Origin: an uncultured Porphyromonadaceae bacterium
GTDB lineage: Bacteria > Bacteroidota > Bacteroidia > Bacteroidales > Muribaculaceae
Length of the DNA: 64,000 nucleotides
Direction of reading: 5' to 3'
Assembly: GCA_947175295.1 (NCBI GenBank)
Contig: CAMWMK010000004.1
Location: forward strand, 1 to 64,000
This document shows, one piece after another, positions 1 to 7,518 of the stretch (position 1 is the first letter of the stretch; each line of letters begins with the position of its first letter). A model generated the notes under the pieces. The model ran no database searches. It was not told the DNA's origin and saw nothing but the letters and a program-made list of their open reading frames with translations. Both the position numbers and the translations under genes were made by a program.

Positions 1-52
1 ACCTTGTAACGCCGATGGTACTGCGAAAGCGGGAGAGTAGGTAATCGCCGCC
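1..52 (+). rRNA. rrf: 5S ribosomal RNA, 3' end (partial)
   Basis: The first ~52 bases match the conserved 3' part of bacterial 5S rRNA, including the GCCGATGGTACTGC block and the GGGAGAGTAGGT stretch. The 5' part lies outside the window. A rho-independent terminator follows at once. Assemblies often break in rRNA operons, so this is probably a contig edge. Confidence 0.88.
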
Positions 53-56
53 TTAG

Positions 57-88
57 AAGACACACAGAAATGTGTGTCTTTTTTTTAT
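57..88 (+). terminator. rRNA operon terminator
   Basis: Perfect 10-bp stem (57-66 with 71-80), GAAA loop, then a run of T. It sits directly after the 5S rRNA and ends only about 15 bases before the next start codon. Confidence 0.9.
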
Positions 89-102
89 TTATATTTTGTG
101 AT

Positions 103-1215
103 ATGAAAAGATTTATGATGTGGGGCTTGGCGCTGATGGCGCTGGCCGCTTGTAATTCGAATTCCGATGAACCGGTAAACGGCGGCGAGGAGCCCCCTTT
201 GGTGAGTGATGAGACTCTGTATGTGGTCAATTCCGGTTCGTTCAATTACTCTAATTCCTCGCTGACCGTCTGGAGTCAGGACAATGGGGCTAAGAACGAG
301 GCTTTCGTCAAGGCCAACGGTTTCAAGCTTGGCGATGTAGCACAGTCGGCTACTTTATATGGAGACAACCTCTGGGTGGTGGTCAACAACTCCAATGTGA
401 TCTTTGCTCTTGATAAGAAGACCTGTAAGGAGGTAGGCCGCATCGACAAGAATCTGGTCAGTCCGCGTTATATCCATTTCGTCTCGGAGCAGAAGGCCTA
501 CGTGAGCCAGATGTATTCGTCGAAAATCGCCGTAGTTGATCCGCGCATCTTCACCGTAACCGGATATATCGATGTGCCGGACGGTACGATTCCCGAAAGC
601 TCCGGAAGTACGGAGGAGATGGTGCAGATAGGTGATTATGTCTACGTAAATCTCTGGAGCTACGACAACAGGATCCTGAAGATCGATACGAAGACCGATA
701 AGGTGGTAGACAGCCTGACAGTCGGTATTCAGCCGAACTCTTTAGTGGTTGACAAGAATTTCGACCTCTGGACAATATGCGATGGCGGCGGTTGGGAGGA
801 AAATCCCGCCGGATACGAGGCTCCTTCATTGGTATGCATCAATGTGATGGACATGAAGGTGAAGAATACTATGAGCCTTATGCTTAAAGATGACGTTTCG
901 AAACTTGCAATCGACGGCAGCCGCACCCGCCTCTATTGGAATATCAACCGCTACAACAGCGTAGGCGACAACATCGGGGGTGTATATTCGATGGATGTCT
1001 CGCGCACTACGCTTCCGGCAACTCCGACGGTTGCGGCCAACGGCAAGAACTTCTATTCACTGACTGTCTCGCCCTTGAAAGAGGATATTTTCGCAGCAGA
1101 TGCCCTCGACTATCAGCAGAACGGAGTGATATACCGGTATAATTCCGACGGCGATCTTATAGGACAGTTTGAAGCCGGAATCATCCCTACGGCTTATGCC
1201 TGGGACATAGAATGA
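103..1215 (+). CDS. YncE-like beta-propeller surface lipoprotein (DUF5074 type)
   Basis: A 370-residue protein with a short signal peptide ending in a lipobox (LAAC, Cys near residue 17), so it is probably a lipoprotein on the outer membrane. The rest is built of repeated beta-propeller blades of the YncE/DUF5074 kind (patterns such as ..VVNNSNVIFALDKKT.. and ..ILKIDTKTDKVVDSL..). In Bacteroides, lipoproteins of this fold include BtuG, which binds vitamin B12, but no B12 transporter lies nearby, so the ligand is unknown. I chose the ATG at 103 because the upstream ATG at 70 lies in the rRNA terminator and gives a non-signal N-terminus. The GH43 gene follows after 22 bp and is probably co-transcribed. 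No promoter fits between the terminator and this start. Confidence 0.75.
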   Translation: MKRFMMWGLALMALAACNSNSDEPVNGGEEPPLVSDETLYVVNSGSFNYSNSSLTVWSQDNGAKNEAFVKANGFKLGDVAQSATLYGDNLWVVVNNSNVIFALDKKTCKEVGRIDKNLVSPRYIHFVSEQKAYVSQMYSSKIAVVDPRIFTVTGYIDVPDGTIPESSGSTEEMVQIGDYVYVNLWSYDNRILKIDTKTDKVVDSLTVGIQPNSLVVDKNFDLWTICDGGGWEENPAGYEAPSLVCINVMDMKVKNTMSLMLKDDVSKLAIDGSRTRLYWNINRYNSVGDNIGGVYSMDVSRTTLPATPTVAANGKNFYSLTVSPLKEDIFAADALDYQQNGVIYRYNSDGDLIGQFEAGIIPTAYAWDIE

Positions 1216-1237
1216 GAAAATACAATTAACCGACATC

Positions 1238-3358
1238 ATGAAACACATAAACCACAGAATAGCCATTATGGCGGGAGTCGCGCTTCTCGGGGCGACTCCC
1301 TTCATGCTTTCAGCAAGTGAGGCCGCGAAGGGTGAGCCAATCAAGTCGTGGAGTGCGGACAACGGCAACGGAACCTATACCAATCCTCTTTTCTACGATG
1401 AATTCTCGGATCCCGACGTAATCAGGGTCGGCGAGGACTATTACCTTGCCGGCACTACGATGCACAGCGTGCCGGGACTCGTCATCCTTCACTCGAAAGA
1501 CCTCGTCAACTGGGAAAACGTATCGTATTGCTTCGACCGCTTCGATTTCGACGACGATGCCTTCTCGCTCAAGAACGGCAAGGAGATCTACGGCCAGGGC
1601 ATATGGGCGCCATGCATACGGCATCACGACGGAAAGTTCTATCTCTACAGCAATATCAACGGCAAAGGGCTTCAATGCTTCGTCAGCGACAAAATCGAGG
1701 GTCCGTGGAAGCACATCAACATGAAGGGGCGCATCTACGACCTCGGGGTCATCTTCGACGACGACGGCAAGGTGTATGCCGTGCATGGCTACGACGAAGT
1801 GAAATGCACCGAGCTCAAGCCCGATATGTCGGGCCCGATCGAAGATACGGAGCGCGTCATAATTCCGAAGGGCTCGGGAGTGGGGGAAGGACACCACATC
1901 TACAAGATCGACGGCCGCTACTACATCGTTTCGGCCGACTACGCGCCCAACGGACGGCTTACCTGCTCGAGGGCCGACAACATATGGGGCCCTTACGAGA
2001 CCCGCGTAATAACGGCTGACGAGACATTCGGCTACCATCAGCCTCCCATGACTCAGATCAAGGGGAGGATAATGCCCGATACGCACCCCGTAAAGGTAGC
2101 GATGTCCGACCCGAACCAGACAGGAGCCTGCAACATACATCAGGGGGGTATCGTAGACACCCCCGACGGACAGTGGTGGGCACTGCAGATGCAGGATTTC
2201 CATTCGCTGGGACGCACCACATGCCTCGTGCCCGTGACGTGGAAAGACGGCTGGCCGATGATAGGACTCGAGGGGAACACCGGGCGTGCGCCACGCACCT
2301 GGCTTAAGCCGGAGACCGCGGCACGCGACACGGAACCCATACACGCTCCATATGAGCGCAACGAAGACTTCAACGGCAAGCAGCTCGGACGCGTCTGGCA
2401 GTGGAACCATAATCCCGACGACAGCAAATGGAAGCTCACGAAGGGACGCCTGCGGCTCAACACCATGCCGGCGGAACAGCTCATGTGGGCGCGCAACACC
2501 CTTACGCAACGCTCCATCGGTCCGGAATCAGACGCGACGGTAGAACTCTATACATCAGGAATGAAGGATGGCGATGTAGCCGGACTCTGCAACATCAATG
2601 TGCCGTGCAGTTGGATCGGAGTGGTAAAGGAGGGCGATAAGCTCACCTTGCGACGCTTTGAGCAGCTCAAGAACGATACGCTCGACGTGGCGCTCCCTGC
2701 GAAGACCGACAGGATATGGCTCCGCCTTCACGGCGACTACGACGCAGACAGGGCAAGATACTGCTACTCTACCGACGGCGAGAACTTCAAGCCGCTCGGC
2801 GACGACATGACGCTCAGCTATCAGCTCATCACCTTCCAGGGGTCGCGCCCGGGACTCTTCGCCTTCAACAAGAACGGGAAGAACGGCGGCTATGCGGAAT
2901 TTGACAATTTTACGGTCGACGAACTCAAGGCGGACCGCAGCGGAAACATTCCTTTAGGCAGGAAGGTGCGCATCATCAACCTGGCTACGGAAAAGCCGAT
3001 GCACGCCACGCCGCATGGCGTGGTGCACGACGCGGCATTCGGAACCCACAATCCACAGACGGAGTTCAAGGTGATAGACAGGGGCAACGGCAAGGTGATC
3101 CTTCAATGTGGCGACGGCCGCTATGTGTTTACGGCAGGAGACGGACTGCCCGGAGATGTGCGTCTGACCTACGACGAGTCGAAGGCGGAGGAATTCATGT
3201 GGCAGGACTATCTGGACCGGGAATTCATGCTGATGTCGATGCGGACACATAAGTACGTAGGTAAGAGTCCGACTACGGGGAGCCCATATTCGATGGACTA
3301 TACCGGAGCGGATCCCGCCCGCAGGAACGGTGCCGTGTTCCGTTGGGAGGAGCTCTGA
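1238..3358 (+). CDS. Glycoside hydrolase family 43 beta-xylosidase/arabinofuranosidase-like enzyme
   Basis: 706 residues with a signal peptide (~1-29). The N-terminal ~300 residues are a GH43 five-bladed propeller. The expected catalytic acids are at fitting places: Asp58 in FSDPDVIRVG, Asp168 before GVIFDDDGK, and Glu217 in GEGHHIYK. From ~370 to 560 there is a concanavalin-like C-terminal beta-sandwich, typical of GH43 beta-xylosidases. The last ~130 residues look like a beta-trefoil or fascin-like module, possibly carbohydrate binding. The family cleaves beta-xylosides or alpha-arabinosides; substrate cannot be fixed from sequence. The enzyme should act in the periplasm or at the surface. 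It probably shares a transcript with the upstream lipoprotein. No SusC/SusD pair is adjacent, so this is not a full polysaccharide utilisation locus. Confidence 0.85.
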   Translation: MKHINHRIAIMAGVALLGATPFMLSASEAAKGEPIKSWSADNGNGTYTNPLFYDEFSDPDVIRVGEDYYLAGTTMHSVPGLVILHSKDLVNWENVSYCFDRFDFDDDAFSLKNGKEIYGQGIWAPCIRHHDGKFYLYSNINGKGLQCFVSDKIEGPWKHINMKGRIYDLGVIFDDDGKVYAVHGYDEVKCTELKPDMSGPIEDTERVIIPKGSGVGEGHHIYKIDGRYYIVSADYAPNGRLTCSRADNIWGPYETRVITADETFGYHQPPMTQIKGRIMPDTHPVKVAMSDPNQTGACNIHQGGIVDTPDGQWWALQMQDFHSLGRTTCLVPVTWKDGWPMIGLEGNTGRAPRTWLKPETAARDTEPIHAPYERNEDFNGKQLGRVWQWNHNPDDSKWKLTKGRLRLNTMPAEQLMWARNTLTQRSIGPESDATVELYTSGMKDGDVAGLCNINVPCSWIGVVKEGDKLTLRRFEQLKNDTLDVALPAKTDRIWLRLHGDYDADRARYCYSTDGENFKPLGDDMTLSYQLITFQGSRPGLFAFNKNGKNGGYAEFDNFTVDELKADRSGNIPLGRKVRIINLATEKPMHATPHGVVHDAAFGTHNPQTEFKVIDRGNGKVILQCGDGRYVFTAGDGLPGDVRLTYDESKAEEFMWQDYLDREFMLMSMRTHKYVGKSPTTGSPYSMDYTGADPARRNGAVFRWEEL

Positions 3359-3386
3359 TTGATTTTACATCCTATTTTAGAAATTT

Positions 3387-3427
3387 CGGCCGCACCGGGA
3401 GGAAACTCCTGCAGTGCGGCCGCTTTA
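3387..3427 (+). terminator. Hairpin after GH43 gene
   Basis: 9-bp GC-rich arms (3387-3395 and 3414-3422) with an inner GGAG-GAAA-CTCC hairpin. The T tract is weak (CTTTAGG). It is the only terminator candidate after the GH43 gene. Confidence 0.55.
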
Positions 3428-3452
3428 GGTATAGGAAAATGTATTAAGTGGT

Positions 3453-3509
3453 AATGCATAATTAGCTACGCTCAAGCTAAAGCAAGTCACAATGCATAAT
3501 TCATAATTA
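3453..3509. repeat. Dispersed AATGCAT/AATTCAT repeat with GCTACGC spacer
   Basis: AATGCAT units flank a 31-base spacer holding AGCTACGCTCAAGCTAAAGC, followed by AATTCAT. The same ~50 bases recur inverted at 51,109-51,157, and shorter relatives occur elsewhere in this window. It lies between convergent genes. The remaining gap to 3595 shows nothing else. Confidence 0.8.
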
Positions 3510-3595
3510 TTTGCCGCTGGATTTCAGCTTAAAATATTTTGATGATACTATGCATTTAATTTGAATAGCTACTTAAGGTAGTAGTTGTCGTCGAT

Positions 3596-5050
3596 TTAGA
3601 ATGAGAACTGGGCCATGAGGCCGAGGCGGTCGGCTCGGCGCGATGCGCCGTCCCAGTTCTTGCGCACTCCGGTGTCGAATTCCAGACCGGCCTGAATGCG
3701 GGGGGTGAGGTTCCAGAATACGTTTGCCGTAAGAATGTTGCCGTAGCGGTATTCCGAATCCTCGCGAGGACGGCGCGGCAGGTAGCGGCTGTCGGAGTAT
3801 GAGACGGAGGCGAAGAGGTTTGGACGGAAGTTATACTGCACTCCGGCACACCATCCGAGGGCGAATGGCGCATACATGTCGGTGGGATTGCCGGGAGAGG
3901 GCACGAGGTCGTAGTTGCCTACCTGAAGGTCGCCTGCGGTGCTTTCGTGTCCGCGTCCGCAGTTGAAGGTGCCGTAGAGTGTCACCGGCGATATCGGATG
4001 CACCACCGTGGAAAGCTGCAGGCCCCAGCCGAACTTGTGATGGCGCGTATGGCTTAGAAGGTCTTCATATGGCAGGGAGCGGGTAAGGGCCGCGAGGCGT
4101 ACGTGTTCGCTCTTTCCCCACGCATACTGGATGAAGGCTGCGAAATCAGGCATTGTCTGGCTTGCGGTGCCGATCTTACCGGCTACAGTAGAGACGGCGG
4201 CGCTTTTTGGAAGTTCCACCGAACCCGCCACGGTCCAGCGTGTCTTATACGTATTCATCCATCTTACGAGCACGGATGTAGGTGAGATCTTATTGGAGGG
4301 GCCGTTGGCGTCGACGGTAGGAGGAAGCGCGGCAGGGTCGGAGAATGTGGAGGAAGCGTAGCCTACGGTCACGTTGTTGAGTTGGGCGTATGCCTTCTTC
4401 AGGTGGAAGTCGGAGCCTCCGTAGCCGTTGAAATTTGCCTCTATGTAGAGCTGATAGTTGCCGAAGGTCTTGTTTTTGCCGATCACGCGGAAGAAGAGTG
4501 TGGAGCCGGCGGGGGTGGCGCCGATCTTGCTGTTGTTGGCGGGATCCTTCACCATAGGAATCAGGTAGGGGGTGAAGCTGTTGGCGGGAATCGCGGCATC
4601 CATGTCATACCATCCCCGGATGCGCACGCATCCTCCTATGCCCATTGCGAGGTCGGCGTCGCGGCTCATGAATAGGAAGTAGGGGGCTGCGGGGTCGGAG
4701 AAGCTCTGAAACTGATCGTAGAAGAAGTTTTCCACGATATCGCGTATGGAGTCCTGATGCTGAGGGGCGTCGGCGTTGGCCGGGCGGCCGTCGATATAGA
4801 TTATCTTATGGTCGGAGAGGAGGGCTTCCTTCTGCTCGTCGACGAGGGAGCGTGACGGAAGGGTCTGCACAGTCTCGGACTCTGGCGATTCCTCTGCTAT
4901 CGGCGTCGGAATGGAATCCTTCGGTTGTGTCTTCTGGCGGCTCTTTCTTGCGGGAGCGGAGAAGGACATGGCTTTGTGATGGTCTTGCGCGAAAGCGGGC
5001 ATGCAGACGGTCAAAGCAAAAATGGCGGCGAGTAGGGAAGTGTATTTCAT
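3596..5050 (-). CDS. Outer-membrane porin, DcaP-like
   Basis: 484 residues; signal peptide at 1-20 (cleavage after AFA), then a charged, Pro-rich linker with a possible short coiled coil, then a beta-barrel from ~130 to the end. The last residue is Phe (QFSF), the usual signal for barrel insertion by Bam. The barrel pattern, beginning with a GGCVRIRGWYDMDAAI-like strand and a central SSTFSDPAALPPTVD loop, resembles DcaP-type trimeric porins. The predicted role is diffusion of small solutes across the outer membrane; the substrate is unknown. I took the ATG at 5050, since the alternative 12 bases upstream only adds four non-signal residues. It stands alone, convergent with the GH43 gene. Confidence 0.65.
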   Translation of the reverse strand: MKYTSLLAAIFALTVCMPAFAQDHHKAMSFSAPARKSRQKTQPKDSIPTPIAEESPESETVQTLPSRSLVDEQKEALLSDHKIIYIDGRPANADAPQHQDSIRDIVENFFYDQFQSFSDPAAPYFLFMSRDADLAMGIGGCVRIRGWYDMDAAIPANSFTPYLIPMVKDPANNSKIGATPAGSTLFFRVIGKNKTFGNYQLYIEANFNGYGGSDFHLKKAYAQLNNVTVGYASSTFSDPAALPPTVDANGPSNKISPTSVLVRWMNTYKTRWTVAGSVELPKSAAVSTVAGKIGTASQTMPDFAAFIQYAWGKSEHVRLAALTRSLPYEDLLSHTRHHKFGWGLQLSTVVHPISPVTLYGTFNCGRGHESTAGDLQVGNYDLVPSPGNPTDMYAPFALGWCAGVQYNFRPNLFASVSYSDSRYLPRRPREDSEYRYGNILTANVFWNLTPRIQAGLEFDTGVRKNWDGASRRADRLGLMAQFSF

Positions 5051-5253
5051 AGTCGGAATCATTTAGTATGTCAGATAAACCTTAAAGTAGGTTAAAAAGT
5101 TCGATGATGTGTGAATTTTTTTTGAGATACCCTATGGCGGATATTTCGCACTGCGTGCTCAACACAGTGTAGACGACATGAGTGAGAGGATGACCGCGAA
5201 AAGATAGATAAATGAAAGAGCTGCGACGCAAGATTGATTTTTGAGAGGTGGAA

Positions 5254-5285
5254 TTTGGAGAAGTGGGGAATTTGAGTTATCTTTG
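5254..5285 (+). promoter_or_regulatory. Sigma-ABfr promoter of the BNR propeller gene
   Basis: TTTG at 5254-5257, 20-base spacer, TATCTTTG at 5278-5285. This matches the Bacteroidetes -33/-7 pattern exactly. Start codon is 29 bases downstream. Confidence 0.8.
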
Positions 5286-5313
5286 CATTCAGATACTTAA
5301 ACTAACCGCAGAC

Positions 5314-6624
5314 ATGAATCGAAACTCGGGTAAATACATACTGGCAGCATTCGTGGTGCTGCCTTACCTATTCTCTTCCGGGAAGAACATAGAGGGGAAA
5401 CTGGTGAAGGTCGGCGACGGATATGCCGCTACTTCGGTGAATACGGCGGTGTTCCGCGGCAGTTCCCTTGCCACCCACGGCGATACGCAATACATAGCGT
5501 ATTACGATGGCGACGGGTATGTGACGCTCGGAAAGCGTAAGCTCGGCAGCGACGACTGGACGCTGCAGCGCACACAATACAAGGGCAAGGTGACCGACGG
5601 CCACAATGTGATAAGCATAGGAGTGGACGGCGACGGATATGTCCACGCCTCCTTCGACCATCACGGACATCCGTTGCGCTATGCGAAGTCGACGGCGCCG
5701 GGAAGTCTGGAACTGGGCGACATGATTCAGATGATAGGCGACGGCGAGCAGGACGTGACCTATCCTGAATTCTACACACTGGCAGACGGCGACATGATCT
5801 TCGCCTATCGGTCGGGCGCTTCAGGCCGGGGCAACCTCGTGCTCAACCGATACGACACCGAGTCGAAGACATGGAGCAGGGTGCACGACGTGCTCATCGA
5901 CGGGGAAGGGGAGCGCAACGCCTACTGGCAGATGTATGCCGACCCGAAGGGGACGCTGCATCTATCATGGGTATGGCGCGAGACATGGCTTGTGGAGACC
6001 AACCATGACCTCTGCTACGCCCGCTCAGACGACGGCGGCAAGACCTGGAAACGCAGCGACGGGACGCCCTATCAACTGCCCATCACTCAGGCTACCGCTG
6101 AAAAGGCATGGGAAATCCCGCAGAACTCCGAACTAATCAACCAGACCAGCATGACGGCCGACGCAAAGGGACATCCCTTCATAGCTACTTACTGGAGGGA
6201 TCAGGAGAGCCGGACTCCGCAGTACCGCCTCGTATGGCACGACGGAAAGAAATGGCGGATGAGCACCGTAGGGGAGCGGAAGACTCCCTTCTCGCTGGCT
6301 GGCGGCGGCACGAAGATGATACCCATCGCGAGGCCCCGCATAGTATCAGACGGCAGGAAGGCCTGCTATATATTCAGGGATGAGGAAAGGGGAAGCAAGG
6401 TGAGTGTGGCCTATACCCCGCAGCTCGGCAAGAAGGACTGGACAGTGACGGACATGACCGACTTCAGCGTGGACGCCTGGGAGCCTTCGCACGACCTCAA
6501 CCTCTGGAACCAGCGGCGGCAGCTTCACGTATTCGTGCAGCCCAGCCATCAGGGCGACGGAGAGAAAGTGGCGGATACGGGAAAAAACACCGAGCCGGTG
6601 TATGTCATGGAGGTGGAGTTTTAA
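5314..6624 (+). CDS. BNR_4-family seven-bladed propeller protein, possible polysaccharide lyase/hydrolase
   Basis: 436 residues with a signal peptide (~1-20). It has the hallmark of the BNR_4 family: an HNVISIGVDGDGYVHASFD motif near residue 95 followed by HHGHPLRY. Related secreted proteins in Bacteroidetes include GH145/PL42 enzymes acting on rhamnose-glucuronate linkages and PL25 ulvan lyases, all with this propeller fold and catalytic His residues. I cannot tell which, or whether this one is catalytic. The start at 5314 is set by the promoter at 5254-5285, whose transcript would begin near 5291, after the longer ORF's first codon. The stop codon directly abuts a heptamer repeat. Confidence 0.7.
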   Translation: MNRNSGKYILAAFVVLPYLFSSGKNIEGKLVKVGDGYAATSVNTAVFRGSSLATHGDTQYIAYYDGDGYVTLGKRKLGSDDWTLQRTQYKGKVTDGHNVISIGVDGDGYVHASFDHHGHPLRYAKSTAPGSLELGDMIQMIGDGEQDVTYPEFYTLADGDMIFAYRSGASGRGNLVLNRYDTESKTWSRVHDVLIDGEGERNAYWQMYADPKGTLHLSWVWRETWLVETNHDLCYARSDDGGKTWKRSDGTPYQLPITQATAEKAWEIPQNSELINQTSMTADAKGHPFIATYWRDQESRTPQYRLVWHDGKKWRMSTVGERKTPFSLAGGGTKMIPIARPRIVSDGRKACYIFRDEERGSKVSVAYTPQLGKKDWTVTDMTDFSVDAWEPSHDLNLWNQRRQLHVFVQPSHQGDGEKVADTGKNTEPVYVMEVEF

Positions 6625-6652
6625 GTCATAATGCATAAAGCATAATCGGCTA
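6625..6652. repeat. Heptamer array (4 units)
   Basis: GTCATAA, TGCATAA, AGCATAA and TCGGCTA follow each other in strict 7-base register directly after the stop codon at 6622-6624. Same family as the arrays at 20,465 and 44,618. Confidence 0.7.
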
Positions 6653-6678
6653 TAAAGCAAATAAATCAAAATAAAGAT

Positions 6679-7428
6679 ATGGACGGGAGACCTTTGATAT
6701 CGGTGATTACGATCACCTATAATGCAGCTGAGACTCTGCCCCTGACGATGGAGTCGGTAGCGGAACAGACCTTCAGGGACTTCGAGCACATCGTGGTGGA
6801 CGGAGCATCTTCCGACGACACCATATCGATCGCGCGGCGTATGGGAAGGCGGGATCTCCGAATCATCAGCGAGCCTGACGAGGGCCTTTACGACGCGATG
6901 AACAAAGGATTGAAGACTGCCCGTGGACGCTATCTGATATTCCTTAATTCGGGCGACCGGCTGCATGGCCCGGATGCGCTTCAGGCTTATGCGGATGCAA
7001 TCGAGAAGCGTGATCCCGACATAATATACGGTGAGACCGATATCGTGGACATCGAAGGAAAGCGTATCGGTCCGCGCCATCTGTCGGTGCCGGAGATCCT
7101 TACGGTAGACAGTTTCAGCAAAGGGATGCTGATATGCCATCAGGCCTTCATGGTCAAGAAGGACATAGCGCCGCTGTATGATACCGACTATCGGTTTTCG
7201 GCCGACTATGACTGGTGTATCCGTTGCATAAAGGCTTCGAGGGCGGGCGATCGGTTGAATCTGCACCGCGTGACGATCGACTATCTCGCCGACGGCCTGA
7301 CCGACAGGAACAAGAAGGCGTCGCTCATGGAGAGGTTCAGGATCATGTCGGCCCATTACGGGGCGATGAAGGCAATCGCGCAGCATTTAAGTTTTATACC
7401 GCGGGCCATCAAGAGGGGGAAGCTCTGA
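6679..7428 (+). CDS. Family 2 glycosyltransferase
   Basis: 249 residues, a single GT2 domain (GT-A fold) of the WcaA/putative colanic-acid type. Visible motifs are LISVITITYNA at the N-terminus, the DGASSDDT nucleotide-binding stretch (~42-49), and a GDR motif in LNSGDR (~94-98) in place of the DxD metal site. It transfers a sugar from an NDP-sugar, probably onto a lipid-linked or surface glycan at the cytoplasmic membrane face. No membrane helices. No other surface-glycan genes lie nearby, so acceptor and pathway are unknown. Confidence 0.8.
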   Translation: MDGRPLISVITITYNAAETLPLTMESVAEQTFRDFEHIVVDGASSDDTISIARRMGRRDLRIISEPDEGLYDAMNKGLKTARGRYLIFLNSGDRLHGPDALQAYADAIEKRDPDIIYGETDIVDIEGKRIGPRHLSVPEILTVDSFSKGMLICHQAFMVKKDIAPLYDTDYRFSADYDWCIRCIKASRAGDRLNLHRVTIDYLADGLTDRNKKASLMERFRIMSAHYGAMKAIAQHLSFIPRAIKRGKL

Positions 7429-7518
7429 CGCGGGCTGACGCACCGGGCGTGCGTCCCTGCCGAAGAGGGTGGATCCCGGGGAGGCATAATGAAGGAAAAA
7501 AATTAAATTTTAATATAA

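Noticed and set aside
1310-2509. 399-residue minus-strand ORF opposite the GH43 gene
   Set aside because: Antisense shadow of a clear GH43 enzyme; no recognisable domain and no promoter.
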